Assembly: GCA_044866695.1 (NCBI GenBank)
Contig: JBIOUF010000043.1
Span: 1-6,561 of the forward strand
Reading direction: 5' to 3'
DNA: 6,561 nucleotides
Source: JBIOUF01 sp044866695
Lineage (GTDB): Bacteria; Actinomycetota; Actinomycetes; Propionibacteriales; Nocardioidaceae
The position numbers were made by a program, and so were the translations under genes. Under the pieces are notes generated by a model that was not told the origin of the DNA, did no database searches, and saw only the letters and a program-made list of their open reading frames with translations. Positions 1 through 6,209 of this stretch are shown here, piece by piece. Numbering within the stretch: position 1 is the first letter of the stretch; each line of letters opens with the position of its first letter.

Positions 1-208
1 GCATCGCCGTGCCCGCGGCCAGGCGGTAGCCGCCGACCGGCCCACGGGTGGCCTGGACCGGGTAGCCGAGCCGGCGCAGCCGGTCGACGTCGTGGCGGAC
101 CGTCCGTGGGCTCACCCGGAGCCGGGCCGCAAGCTCCGGCCCCGGCCACTCCCGAGGTGTCTGCAGCAAGGACAGCAGGCTGAGGAGTCGTGCGGAGGGG
201 TCCGACAT
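1..208 (-). CDS. WYL/YafY-type HTH transcriptional regulator (N-terminal part, runs off left edge)
   Basis: A DNA-binding one-component regulator of the DeoR-like HTH plus WYL class. Only the first 69 residues are in the window. Read from the ATG at 208, the protein begins MSDPSARLLSLLSLLQ. It then shows a typical winged helix: ELAARLRVSPRTVRHDVDRL at about residues 25-44, followed by the wing ending GPVGGYRL at about 56-63. This order (LL..LQ start, RTV-RHD-DRLR-LGYPV, GGYRL) is the family signature. The WYL ligand-binding part would lie beyond the left edge. The gene is divergent from the exporter at 454 and may regulate it, which is inference from arrangement only. A TANNNT box lies six bases before the ATG, suggesting a leaderless transcript; no Shine-Dalgarno sequence is visible. 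Family assignment is secure; ligand and target are unknown. Confidence 0.9.
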   Translation of the reverse strand, partial: MSDPSARLLSLLSLLQTPREWPGPELAARLRVSPRTVRHDVDRLRRLGYPVQATRGPVGGYRLAAGTAM

Positions 209-214
209 GACCCG

Positions 215-220
215 AGGATA
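215..220 (-). promoter_or_regulatory. Candidate -10 box of the WYL-type regulator (leaderless)
   Basis: Read on the minus strand this is TATCCT, then six bases (CGGGTC), then the ATG at 208. A TANNNT hexamer 6-7 bases before the start codon is the usual layout of leaderless actinobacterial genes, and the OhrR-like gene at 2557 has the same spacing. No convincing -35 is seen. Transcription mapping would be needed to confirm it. Confidence 0.45.
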
Positions 221-301
221 GGGCCGAATCAGGCAAAGATCCTTCCGCTTTGGCTCGTAGCTTCGCAGCTGTCAAGCAACCCGAGCGAGTCAGGATCACC
301 C

Positions 302-457
302 ATGAGCGACCGCAGCGAGCCAAGAAGCTGCCCAGCCGACCACCTGGTCACTGCACCGCGGCGCCGGCGACCACCGGCTTGGCCACTCACACCAGCGGGA
401 CCCGGCCAGCGTCTGCTCGCGGGCCCGCTGCCAACCGGACGGAGGGCACGGTCGTGA
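302..457 (+). other. Upstream ORF (51 codons) overlapping the exporter start
   Basis: An ATG at 302 has an AGGA six bases upstream (292-295). It opens a 51-codon frame whose TGA (455-457) overlaps the exporter's GTG start (454-456) as GTGA, the arrangement used for translational coupling. The peptide is rich in Arg and Pro, including an APRRRRPPAW stretch. Third-position GC is clearly lower than in neighbouring genes, so it is probably not an ordinary protein gene. It could be a leader peptide whose translation controls the exporter, or it could be chance in GC-rich DNA. Confidence 0.3.
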
Positions 458-1971
458 CCACGGTTCTCGAGCCCTCCGCGGCGGCCGTCGCAACGCCCGG
501 GCCCACCACCCCCGAACCCGGGCCCGGCCCCGCCTCGGCGCCACCGGCCGGACGCCGCTGGTGGGCCTTCGCCGCGATCCTCGCCGCGAGCATCCTGAAC
601 ATCTTGGACTCGACGCTGGTCAACGTCGCCGGCCCCTCGATCCGTCACGACCTGGCGATGTCCACCTCGGCGCTGGAGTGGGTCGCGGCGGCGTACACGC
701 TGGCTCTGGCCGTCGGTCTGATGACCGGCGCCAGGCTCGGTGACATGGTGGGCCGCAAGCGGCTGTTCCTGCTCGGGCTGGCCGGGTTCGTGGCCACTTC
801 GGTGCTGTGCTCAGCCGCGTGGGACGCACGCGTGCTGATCGCCGCACGTGCCCTCCAGGGGCTGTGCGCGGCGCTCGTGCTGCCCCAAGCGTTCGGCCTG
901 GTCCGCGACGTCTTCCCGCCTGACCAGATCGGCAAGGCCTTCGGCGCGATGGGCCCGGTGATCGGCCTGTCGACGGTGCTGGGTCCGGTCGTGGCGGGAC
1001 TGCTGATCGACGCCGACATCGCCGGCTCCGGCTGGCGGTCGACGTTCTGGGTCAACGTCCCGATCGGGGCGTTCGCGCTGGTCGTCGGCTCCCGGCACCT
1101 GCCGTCCCTGCCACCTGCCCATCGCGGGCTGCGGCTGGACCCGGTCGGCACGATGCTGTTCGTCGCCGGCAGCTTCCTGCTGCTGTTCCCCCTGGTCGAC
1201 GGCCGGGCCCTGGGCTGGCCGGCGTGGGTCCTCGTGCTTCCCGGGCTCGCGATAGCCGCCTTCGCCGCCTTCGTGGCCCAGCAGCGACTGCGGCTGCGCG
1301 CCGGACGTCACCCGATGCTCGAGCCCAGCGTGCTGCGCAAGCGCTCCTACGTCTCCGGCGTGGTCTTCATCCTGGTCTTCTTCGGGTGTCTGGTCGGCTT
1401 CAGCCTCGCTGTCGGGCTGTTCCTGCAGATCGGCCTCGGCCTGACCCCGCTGCGAGCCAGCTTCCACCTGGCCGCCATGGCTGTCGGGAGCTTCGCCGGG
1501 GCCGGTGTGGGCGCCTGGGCCGCCACCGCCGTCGGACGGCCGATCCTGCACGTGGGGCTGACGGTCATGGCCGCCGGCACGCTGATGCTCTACGTGGTGA
1601 CCGGTCAGGCAGGGGCGGTCGGGTTCTGGCGGCTCGCACCCGGGCTGGCGGTGTTCGGCCTGGGGATGGGGATGATCTTCGTCCCGCTGTTCTCCATCGT
1701 CATGGGCGGCCTGGAGGACGGCGAGGTCGGCTCGGCCAGCGGCCTGCTGCAGTCGATGGAGCAGCTGGGCGCCTCGATCGGCATCGCCGTGCTCGGCACC
1801 GTGTTCTTCGACCGGCTACGGATCGAGGACGGCGGCCCGGCCGCCGCGATGGCCGCCGGGCGGCACCTCGCCGCCGAGCAGCAGACTCTGCTGTGGGTGC
1901 TCAGCGGCATTGCCCTCGCCTGGGCGGTCGGGTGGCTGCTGCCCCGGCGGGCGCGCCCCGCGCACGGCTGA
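454..1971 (+). CDS. MFS drug exporter, DHA2 (14-helix, EmrB/QacA-like) family
   Basis: An inner-membrane proton-driven exporter, probably of drugs or other toxic hydrophobic compounds; the substrate cannot be read from the sequence. The GTG at 454 is chosen because GGAGGG (441-446) sits seven bases upstream. The in-frame extension back to a TTG at 250 is Arg/Pro-rich and not protein-like. The 505-aa product has a Pro/Ala-rich cytoplasmic N-terminus (1-35), then about 14 hydrophobic helices. Family motifs are present: NILDSTLVNVAGPSI in helix 1 (49-63, DHA2 motif D1), GARLGDMVGRKR (92-103, motif A), ARALQG (131-136, motif B arginine) and GPVIGLSTVLGPVVAG (167-182, antiporter motif C). Length and motifs match complete family members. 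It is divergent from a WYL-type regulator, a common pairing for efflux genes. No frameshift or truncation is seen. Confidence 0.92.
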   Translation: MTTVLEPSAAAVATPGPTTPEPGPGPASAPPAGRRWWAFAAILAASILNILDSTLVNVAGPSIRHDLAMSTSALEWVAAAYTLALAVGLMTGARLGDMVGRKRLFLLGLAGFVATSVLCSAAWDARVLIAARALQGLCAALVLPQAFGLVRDVFPPDQIGKAFGAMGPVIGLSTVLGPVVAGLLIDADIAGSGWRSTFWVNVPIGAFALVVGSRHLPSLPPAHRGLRLDPVGTMLFVAGSFLLLFPLVDGRALGWPAWVLVLPGLAIAAFAAFVAQQRLRLRAGRHPMLEPSVLRKRSYVSGVVFILVFFGCLVGFSLAVGLFLQIGLGLTPLRASFHLAAMAVGSFAGAGVGAWAATAVGRPILHVGLTVMAAGTLMLYVVTGQAGAVGFWRLAPGLAVFGLGMGMIFVPLFSIVMGGLEDGEVGSASGLLQSMEQLGASIGIAVLGTVFFDRLRIEDGGPAAAMAAGRHLAAEQQTLLWVLSGIALAWAVGWLLPRRARPAHG

Positions 1972-2145
1972 CGCGGCTCGGGAGGCTGGCACCGGCTCCG
2001 GCGGATCGCTGACGCGGTCGTGTGTGGCCGATGCGCGCAGGCCCGCCCGGCGTGTCGCCGCCGTCCTCGGCCACAACGCCGGCCTGGTGCCGCCATCGGC
2101 CACAACCCGGCGGGCGTCGGGCAGTCAGCCGGTCGGCGGAGGTGG
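1972..2145. repeat. Convergent gap with alternative inverted repeats
   Basis: This gap lies between the ends of the exporter and the small membrane protein gene. TGTGGCCGATG (2023-2033) has a perfect 11-bp inverted copy at 2094-2104 and a 9-bp inverted match at 2067-2075. The two right-hand copies are themselves an 11-bp direct repeat (TCGGCCACAAC at 2067-2077 and 2096-2106). A small CGGCG-TGT-CGCCG hairpin (2048-2060) lies inside. GCTGACGCGG is also repeated (1967-1976, 2008-2017). The structures could end transcription from both sides, but there are no T-tracts. No gene is seen in the gap. Confidence 0.4.
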
Positions 2146-2499
2146 TCAGGCGGCCGCGGCGAGCCACCAGGCGCCGGCGGCAGCGGGAACCAGGCCGGCG
2201 AGGAGCCACCAGCTCAGCAGCCGGCGGCCGTGGATGGCAAAGCCTGCGAACAGCGCCATCACCCCTGTGATCGCCGAGATCACCAGCAGGCCGACCTGCG
2301 AGGACTGCTTGTCCTCCACGACGGCGGCGACGGCGAAGCCTGCGGCGAGGTGCAGGATCGTGGTGACCGCCAGGATGGACAGGATCCACTTCTGCACCTG
2401 GCTGAGGCTCATCGGGTCGGAGCGGCGTACCGGGTTGTCCGGGTCCATCAGGTGGCGCGCGCGCCGGCGCGGCTGGGCGGGGACGTCATTCACGGTCAC
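2146..2499 (-). CDS. Small three-helix membrane protein, unknown function
   Basis: A predicted 117-aa integral membrane protein not matched to a named family. The GTG at 2499 is preferred because GGAG precedes it with five bases between (minus strand, GGAGCGCATGTG). ATGs at 2448 and 2412 are in frame but lack a ribosome-binding site. The first 30 residues are polar and Arg-rich (QPRRRARHL, then DPDNPVRRSDP). Three hydrophobic segments follow, at about residues 38-60 (ending AAGFAVAAVV), 69-89 and 94-116 (rich in Trp, Leu and Ala). A short acidic and polar loop (EDKQSSQ) separates the first two. It is divergent from the OhrR-like regulator, and the palindromic operator between them could control both. 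That suggests a peroxide- or redox-stress-induced membrane protein, by inference only. Confidence 0.7.
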   Translation of the reverse strand: MTVNDVPAQPRRRARHLMDPDNPVRRSDPMSLSQVQKWILSILAVTTILHLAAGFAVAAVVEDKQSSQVGLLVISAITGVMALFAGFAIHGRRLLSWWLLAGLVPAAAGAWWLAAAA

Positions 2500-2525
2500 A
2501 TGCGCTCCGGGGTCGGGGTGGATGA

Positions 2526-2552
2526 TTGGTGCACCAAACATTGGTAGGCTAA
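2526..2552. promoter_or_regulatory. Palindromic MarR/OhrR-type operator with second half-copy
   Basis: TTGGTGCACCAA (2526-2537) is a perfect 12-bp palindrome of the TTG-N6-CAA form often bound by MarR-family repressors. Three bases on, TTGGTAGGCTAA (2541-2552) is a degraded copy of the same form (TTG-N6-TAA) and spans the -10 box. A dimer on either site would block the leaderless promoter of the adjacent regulator gene. The sites also lie upstream of the divergent membrane protein gene (start 2499). The palindrome is seen directly; that this protein binds it is inferred from position. Confidence 0.7.
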
Positions 2553-2556
2553 CAGA
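2545..2556 (+). promoter_or_regulatory. Candidate leaderless promoter (-10 box) of the OhrR-like gene
   Basis: TAGGCT (2545-2550) fits the actinobacterial TANNNT -10 consensus. It is followed by six bases (AACAGA) and then the GTG start at 2557. No Shine-Dalgarno sequence precedes the GTG, so the transcript probably begins at or next to the start codon. The -35 region is not clear; the palindromic operator occupies the spacer. Confidence 0.6.
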
Positions 2557-3048
2557 GTGACCGCCGCACCGCGAAGTCCCACCGGGCTGCCGGACAACCC
2601 GCTCGCGCTGGAGGAGCAGGTGTGCTTCGCGCTCTCGGTGGCGGCGCGCACGGTCGTCGCGGTCTACCGCCCCGTCCTGGAGGCGCTGGGGCTCACCCAT
2701 CCGCAGTACCTGGTGATGCTCGCCCTGTGGGAGCGGGAGCCGAGATCGGTGACGTCGCTGGCCCGGGTGCTGCGGCTGGACCCCGGGACGCTGTCGCCGT
2801 TGCTGAAGCGACTGGAGGCATCCGGGCTGGTACGCCGCGAGCGCGACCGCCGCGACGAGCGGTCCCTGGCCGTCGGCTTGACCCCGAAGGGGCGCGACCT
2901 GCGTGATCGCGCCCTCGCCGTCCCGCCGACGATCGTCGACACGCTGGGCGTCGACCTGGACGAGCTGCGCCGCCTCCACGCCACCCTCACCGAGCTGATC
3001 GCCAGCGCACGGCACGCGCTCGACCGCGCCGCGGGGCCGGGGCGGTGA
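2557..3048 (+). CDS. OhrR-like MarR-family regulator (organic hydroperoxide sensor)
   Basis: A 163-aa winged-helix repressor, dimeric in this family, that senses organic hydroperoxides through a reactive cysteine. The N-terminus carries the OhrR signature: LEEQVCFAL (18-26) with Cys23 at the position of Bacillus subtilis OhrR Cys15, then VYRPVLEALGLTHPQYLVML (36-55). Tyr37 matches OhrR Tyr29, but the Tyr19 position is Ser27. The DNA-recognition helix is at about 75-88 (DPGTLSPLLKRLE) and the wing at 92-108, with the conserved RRDERS. The VPPTI motif (122-126) corresponds to the OhrR IPGTI. Length is typical, with a short N-terminal extension. A palindromic operator overlaps its own leaderless promoter, so autorepression is likely. 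No ohr peroxidase gene lies in the window; the divergent neighbour is a small membrane protein. Family is secure; sensing chemistry is inferred. Confidence 0.9.
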   Translation: MTAAPRSPTGLPDNPLALEEQVCFALSVAARTVVAVYRPVLEALGLTHPQYLVMLALWEREPRSVTSLARVLRLDPGTLSPLLKRLEASGLVRRERDRRDERSLAVGLTPKGRDLRDRALAVPPTIVDTLGVDLDELRRLHATLTELIASARHALDRAAGPGR

Positions 3049-3059
3049 CGGGGCCGGGG
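3033..3059 (+). other. G-quadruplex motif spanning the stop codon of the OhrR-like gene
   Basis: Four runs of GGGG (3033-3036, 3039-3042, 3050-3053, 3056-3059) are separated by loops of CC, CGGTGAC and CC. It is also a direct repeat of GGGGCCGGGGC (3033-3043, 3050-3060). The TGA stop (3046-3048) lies in the middle loop. Four-tetrad motifs with such short loops are expected to fold stably in RNA or in the displaced DNA strand. A role in termination or in expression of the downstream gene is speculative. Confidence 0.6.
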
Positions 3060-3159
3060 CACCACGGACCGGCTGCGCCGACGAGGCGGTCGACGTACCT
3101 GCCCGGTCCTTGCCAGACTGGAAGCGACGGGCGCGTCCGCTGGAGTGAGGTGACGCCGG

Positions 3160-3537
3160 ATGGGTGACCAGGTCATGGTGGAGCTGTTCTCGAAGGACGC
3201 GGACGCCGACGAGCTGGACCGCATGGCGTCGGCCCTTCGGCGCGACCTCCTGGACATCCCCGAGGTGGCCCAGGTCTCACCGGTGAACGCGGGGGCGCCG
3301 CCGCCCGGCACCAGGGCCGTCGACGTGGCCGCGATCGGCGCGTTCCTGGTCACCGTCAAGCCGTCGGTGCAGCTGCTGGGCAAGGTGGTCGGCGTGGTCC
3401 GCGCGTGGCTGGGCCGTTCGCAGACCGGGACGCTGAAGATCACGGTCAACGGCAGCACGCTCGAGCTGACACCCACGCAACAGCAGCAGGAGGAGCTGGT
3501 CCGCGCCTTCCTGGCGAAGGCCGCGACCGCCGAGTAG
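3160..3537 (+). CDS. EACC1-like protein (effector-associated constant component 1)
   Basis: A 125-aa soluble protein resembling the EACC1 family. That family was described from actinobacterial and other conflict systems, where it accompanies caspase- or trypsin-like effector proteins. The start is the ATG at 3160, with GAGG nine bases upstream (3147-3150). Visible layout: an N-terminal strand (VMVELFSKD, 6-14), an Asp-rich helix (ADADELDRMASALRRDLLD), and a PEVAQVSPV strand. The conserved-looking APPPGTRAVDVAAIGAFLV (46-64) follows. Then come a long hydrophobic or amphipathic helix ending VVRAWLGR, a strand pair KITVNGSTLELT, and a Gln-rich helix leading to LVRAFLAKA. The PPPGTR-vD-AIG, AWL and TLELT...QQ blocks are the basis for the call, made from memory of the family without a search. 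No effector gene is adjacent; the next genes are convergent. It may be an orphan or act with a protein encoded elsewhere. Confidence 0.65.
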   Translation: MGDQVMVELFSKDADADELDRMASALRRDLLDIPEVAQVSPVNAGAPPPGTRAVDVAAIGAFLVTVKPSVQLLGKVVGVVRAWLGRSQTGTLKITVNGSTLELTPTQQQQEELVRAFLAKAATAE

Positions 3538-3603
3538 CGCCGTGAGCGGCAGTCCACGCCCGGCCTCCGGCGTGCCGCCGCGCCAGGTCGCGGGGCTGCC
3601 GGC
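3538..3603. terminator. Candidate bidirectional hairpin region between convergent units
   Basis: CACGCC (3555-3560) and GGCGTG (3569-3574) form a 6-bp stem with an 8-base loop. Just beyond, GCCGGCT-C-AGCCGGC (3598-3612) is a 15-bp near-perfect palindrome that extends over the stop of the small frame at 3604. The EACC1-like gene and the minus-strand unit converge here, so terminators are expected. There is no T-tract on either strand, so the call rests on position and pairing only. Confidence 0.35.
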
Positions 3604-3753
3604 TCAGCCGGCGCCGGCCAGGACCGCGGCGCGCACGAGGTCTGGGTCGACCGCCTCGCCGAGCACGTGGAGCACCCTCAGGGTCAGCCCGCTGTCGCTG
3701 AGCACGGCCAGGCCCGGGAGGTCAGTGCCCGGCTCGGTCTTGAGGCCCGGCAC
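3604..3753 (-). CDS. Short coding-like frame downstream of the histidine kinase (small protein or gene remnant)
   Basis: A minus-strand frame from a GTG at 3753 to a TGA at 3606-3604 would encode 49 residues. It begins MPGLKTEPGTDLPGLAVLSD and ends VRAAVLAGAG. Nearly every codon ends in G or C, and the residue pattern (strand-like LAVLSDSGLTLRVLHVLG, then a helix VDPDLVRAAVLAG) looks like a real protein. The open frame runs back in phase to the kinase stop at 3795, but no other start codon lies between, and the GTG has no ribosome-binding site. It may therefore be the 3' remnant of a longer gene rather than an intact small gene. I do not recognise the family. It lies 39 bases downstream of the kinase stop, on the same strand. 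Confidence 0.4.
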   Translation of the reverse strand: MPGLKTEPGTDLPGLAVLSDSGLTLRVLHVLGEAVDPDLVRAAVLAGAG

Positions 3754-3792
3754 TGGGAGGACGACCCATGCGGCCGGGGATGTGTGCCAGCG

Positions 3793-5560
3793 TCAGGTCC
3801 CCGCAGGCTCCAGCGGGAGCCGTGCGAGCACCCGGCCGCCGGTCGGCGTCGGACCCCACTCGACACTCCCGCCGACCTCGGCCGCCCGTTCGCGCATCGA
3901 GGCGGCGCACGCCGGCCGGCCACGCGTCGGGCGACGTGCCGTCGTCGTCGATGCTGACCCCGAGCTCGTGGTCGGTGAGCGTGAGCGCGACCCGGACGCG
4001 AGCTCCCGCCGCGTGCCGGGCCGCGTTGGTGAGCGCCTCGACGGTGATGCGGTACGCCGCCACCTCGACGGCCGCGGGCAGCTCGCCGAGCGGCCCGGGG
4101 GTCTCGAAGCGGACATGCAGCGGCGTGCCGTCCGCGCGGTGCAGCCCCGCGGCCTGCTGGCGAAGCGCGGCACCAGCCCCAGCTCGTCGAGCGCGGGTGG
4201 CCGCATGCCGTAGACCAGCCGCCGGACCTCGTCGACCGCATCGGCGGCGTCTTGCCGCAGGGAGCGCAGCACCTGCTCGGCGGCGTACGGGTCGGAGCCG
4301 AGCGAGTTGAGGACGGCGTCCGCGGAGAAGGCGATGCCGGGCAGTGCCGGACCGAGCCCGTCATGCAGGTCGCGCCGCAGCCGACGACGCTCCTCCTCCA
4401 CCGTCGCCACGGCCAGCGCTCGGGACTCGGCGAGGTCGGCCGCCAGTGCGGTCACCCGGACCGTGAGGGACACCAGCGGCGCGACCAGGCGCAGCACCTC
4501 CTGGTCGGAGCGCGACGGGCCGAGGTCGCCGACCCGCAACCCGACGACGAGCACACCCGTCGTCCCGCCGCCCAGGGCGAGCGGCACCGAACGCGTCTGC
4601 GTCGTCCGCACGCCTGAGCTGCCGGTCACCCGGCCGTCGACCCGGAGCTCGGCGTAGGGCAGGGCAAGGGAGTCGCGGACCGCCTCGAGGAGGTCGGCCG
4701 GGTCGGCCGACCCGTCCGGCCATCGTCGTGGCCGTGCGCAAGGGGTCCGGCCGGTCGCCGAGGAGCAGCCGGTCGACGACCCCGCGCAACACCACGACGG
4801 CGGGTGCGACCGCGACGGCCCCGGTGAGGCCCACGACGGCGGCGACGCCCCGGGAGGGCTCGGTCCGGCCGGCCAGGGCGAGGGCGGTCACGACGCCGAC
4901 GACGTAGGCGACGTACCCGATCGCCACGACCGCACCGACGACCGCCTGGACGGCCAGCGCACGGACGTCGACCAGCTCGGGGGCGGACCACTCCCACCAC
5001 ATGGCCACCGGCACCGCAGCGAGCAGAGCCACGGCGAGGGCCGTCGCCGCGGCGTTGGCACTGGTCACGAATACCAGGGCGAGCCCAGCCAGGGCCGAGC
5101 AGACCAGGGCGAGGCCGGCCCACAGCGGCGGCCACCGCTCTGCGCCGTGCGCCCGCTCCAGGCGCCACCAGGACAGCAGGAGGAGCAGGCTGCCGGTGCC
5201 CAGTGCCATGGTGCCGACGAAGCCGCCGTCGAGCGAGTCGGCGAGCCCGGCGAGGCCCGGGGCTACCAGCAGCGCGCCGAGCACCAGCTCGGCGGGATGC
5301 CGAGGCAGCCGTGGGTAGGCCCAGTACGCCGCGGGCGCCAGGACCATGCCGGCAAGCACCGCGGCCACCGCTGCGGTCTGGTCGGAGGAGGTCGCGGTGA
5401 GCCAGCAGGCGACCAGACCGAGCGCTCCGGCCGACCCCAGCAGGCTGCCCGCGCCGACCGCCACCCGGTTGCGCACCATCAGCAGCGCGGCGGCGACCGC
5501 GGTCAGGCACACAACGGCGCCCGCAAGGGTCACGGGGCTCAGGCCGTTCATGCCACTCAC
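3793..5560 (-). pseudogene. Sensor histidine kinase, NarX/DesK-type (HisKA_3), with three frame breaks
   Basis: Membrane sensor kinase that should autophosphorylate and pass phosphate to the response regulator encoded just upstream. The GTG at 5560 overlaps the regulator's TGA (GTGA); an ATG at 5551 is the alternative start. Restoring the frames gives about 590 aa. Roughly nine membrane helices occupy the first 260 residues, followed by a GAF-like linker and a coiled EEERRRLRRDLHDGLGPAL phospho-acceptor box (the His codon is at 4363-4365). Next come RLVYGMRPPALDELGL, the N-box ALTNAARHA, the DDDG G1 box and the second G box leading to SMRERAAEVGGSVEWGPTP. The frame changes near 4705-4708, 4166-4169 and 3901-3908. 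Each fits a loss of two, one and two bases. As written, the longest pieces lack a complete ATPase domain. Motifs on both sides of each break are intact, so the gene is newly broken or the sequence is locally wrong. Confidence 0.85.
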
Positions 5561-6209
5561 GGGCTCCCACCTAGCCCGTGGTCACGGGCCAGCACTATCG
5601 CCTCGGCCCGGCCGGCCACCTGGAGCTTGGCGAAGACTGTCGTGAGGTGGTTGCTCACCGTCTTCGGTGACAGGTAGAGCTCGGCGGCGATCGCGGCGGT
5701 GCGCCGGCCCGCCGCGAGCAGGTCGAGCACCTCGCTCGCGGTCGGTGAGCTCCGGGAACGGCGCCGCAGCCGCGAGCCGCGAGTCCGGGTCGGCGAGTAC
5801 GCGAGCACGCGGGCGGCCACGCCGGGGGAGAAGATCGCCTCGCCGGCCGCCACGGCGCGGACCGCCCGCTCCAGCTGGTCCGGGCCGGCGCCCTTGAGCA
5901 GGTAGCCGCGCGCTCCCGCCCGCAGGCGGTGAACACGGTCGCGTCGTCGTCGTACATCGTGAGCACGAGCACGGCGACACCGGGCGCGGCAGCGCGGATG
6001 CGCCGGGTCGCCTCCAGCCCGTCGGCCCCCGGCATCTGCACGTCCATGAGCACGACGTCCGGTCGGCTCAGCAGCACCTCCCTGACCGCTGCCTCGCCGT
6101 CGGACGCCTCACCCACCACCTCGAAGTCGGGCAGGGTCGCGAAGAGCGCGGCCATCCCTCGGCGCACCACGGGGTGGTCGTCGGCCAGCACGACCCGGAT
6201 CCGGTTCAT
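5557..6209 (-). pseudogene. NarL/FixJ-family response regulator with three frame breaks
   Basis: DNA-binding partner of the kinase. From the ATG at 6209 the receiver domain reads MNRIRVVLADDHPVVRRGMA, with acidic pair Asp10/Asp11, phospho-acceptor Asp56 in VLMDVQMPG and Thr84 in VLTMYDDD. Restoring the frame gives YLLKGAG with the conserved Lys106. A LuxR-type HTH follows: PELTDRER|EVLDLLAAGR, then AAELYLSPKTVSNHLTTVFAKL. The full length would be about 218 aa, normal for the family. Breaks lie near 5924-5927 (one C lost), 5795-5798 (one base, probably T) and 5731-5736 (two bases from DRERE). As written, the protein would lose its receiver end and HTH frame. The ATG has no ribosome-binding site, and its CATG also holds the start of a plus-strand ORF. 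The stop overlaps the kinase start, so the two are translationally coupled. Confidence 0.85.

Noticed and set aside
270..275. TTGACA on the minus strand as the -35 box of the WYL-type regulator
   Set aside because: At 16-18 bases downstream there is only CAAAGC-like sequence, no acceptable -10. The TATCCT box nearer the ATG is too far from it.
250..453. N-terminal extension of the exporter from a TTG at 250
   Set aside because: The extra 68 residues are Arg/Pro-rich with weak codon bias and no ribosome-binding site. The GTG at 454 has GGAGGG seven bases upstream and gives the usual family length.
811..1551. Long minus-strand frame inside the exporter
   Set aside because: It is antisense to a gene with clear transporter motifs, and its product is Gln/Gly/Arg-rich without recognisable structure. 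This is a normal shadow in GC-rich DNA.
1224..2012. Long plus-strand frame overlapping the exporter's 3' half
   Set aside because: Arg/Ala-rich translation in a shifted frame of the exporter; no motifs.
3542..4213. Plus-strand frame starting GTG four bases after the EACC1-like stop, considered as the missing effector
   Set aside because: The spacing looks operon-like, but the product is Ser/Arg/Pro low-complexity, has no caspase or protease motifs, and most of it is antisense to the kinase ATPase domain.
4626..5570. Minus-strand 314-codon frame over the kinase sensor region
   Set aside because: Arg/Gly-rich shadow of the kinase membrane domain, which reads as clean hydrophobic helices in the adjacent frame.
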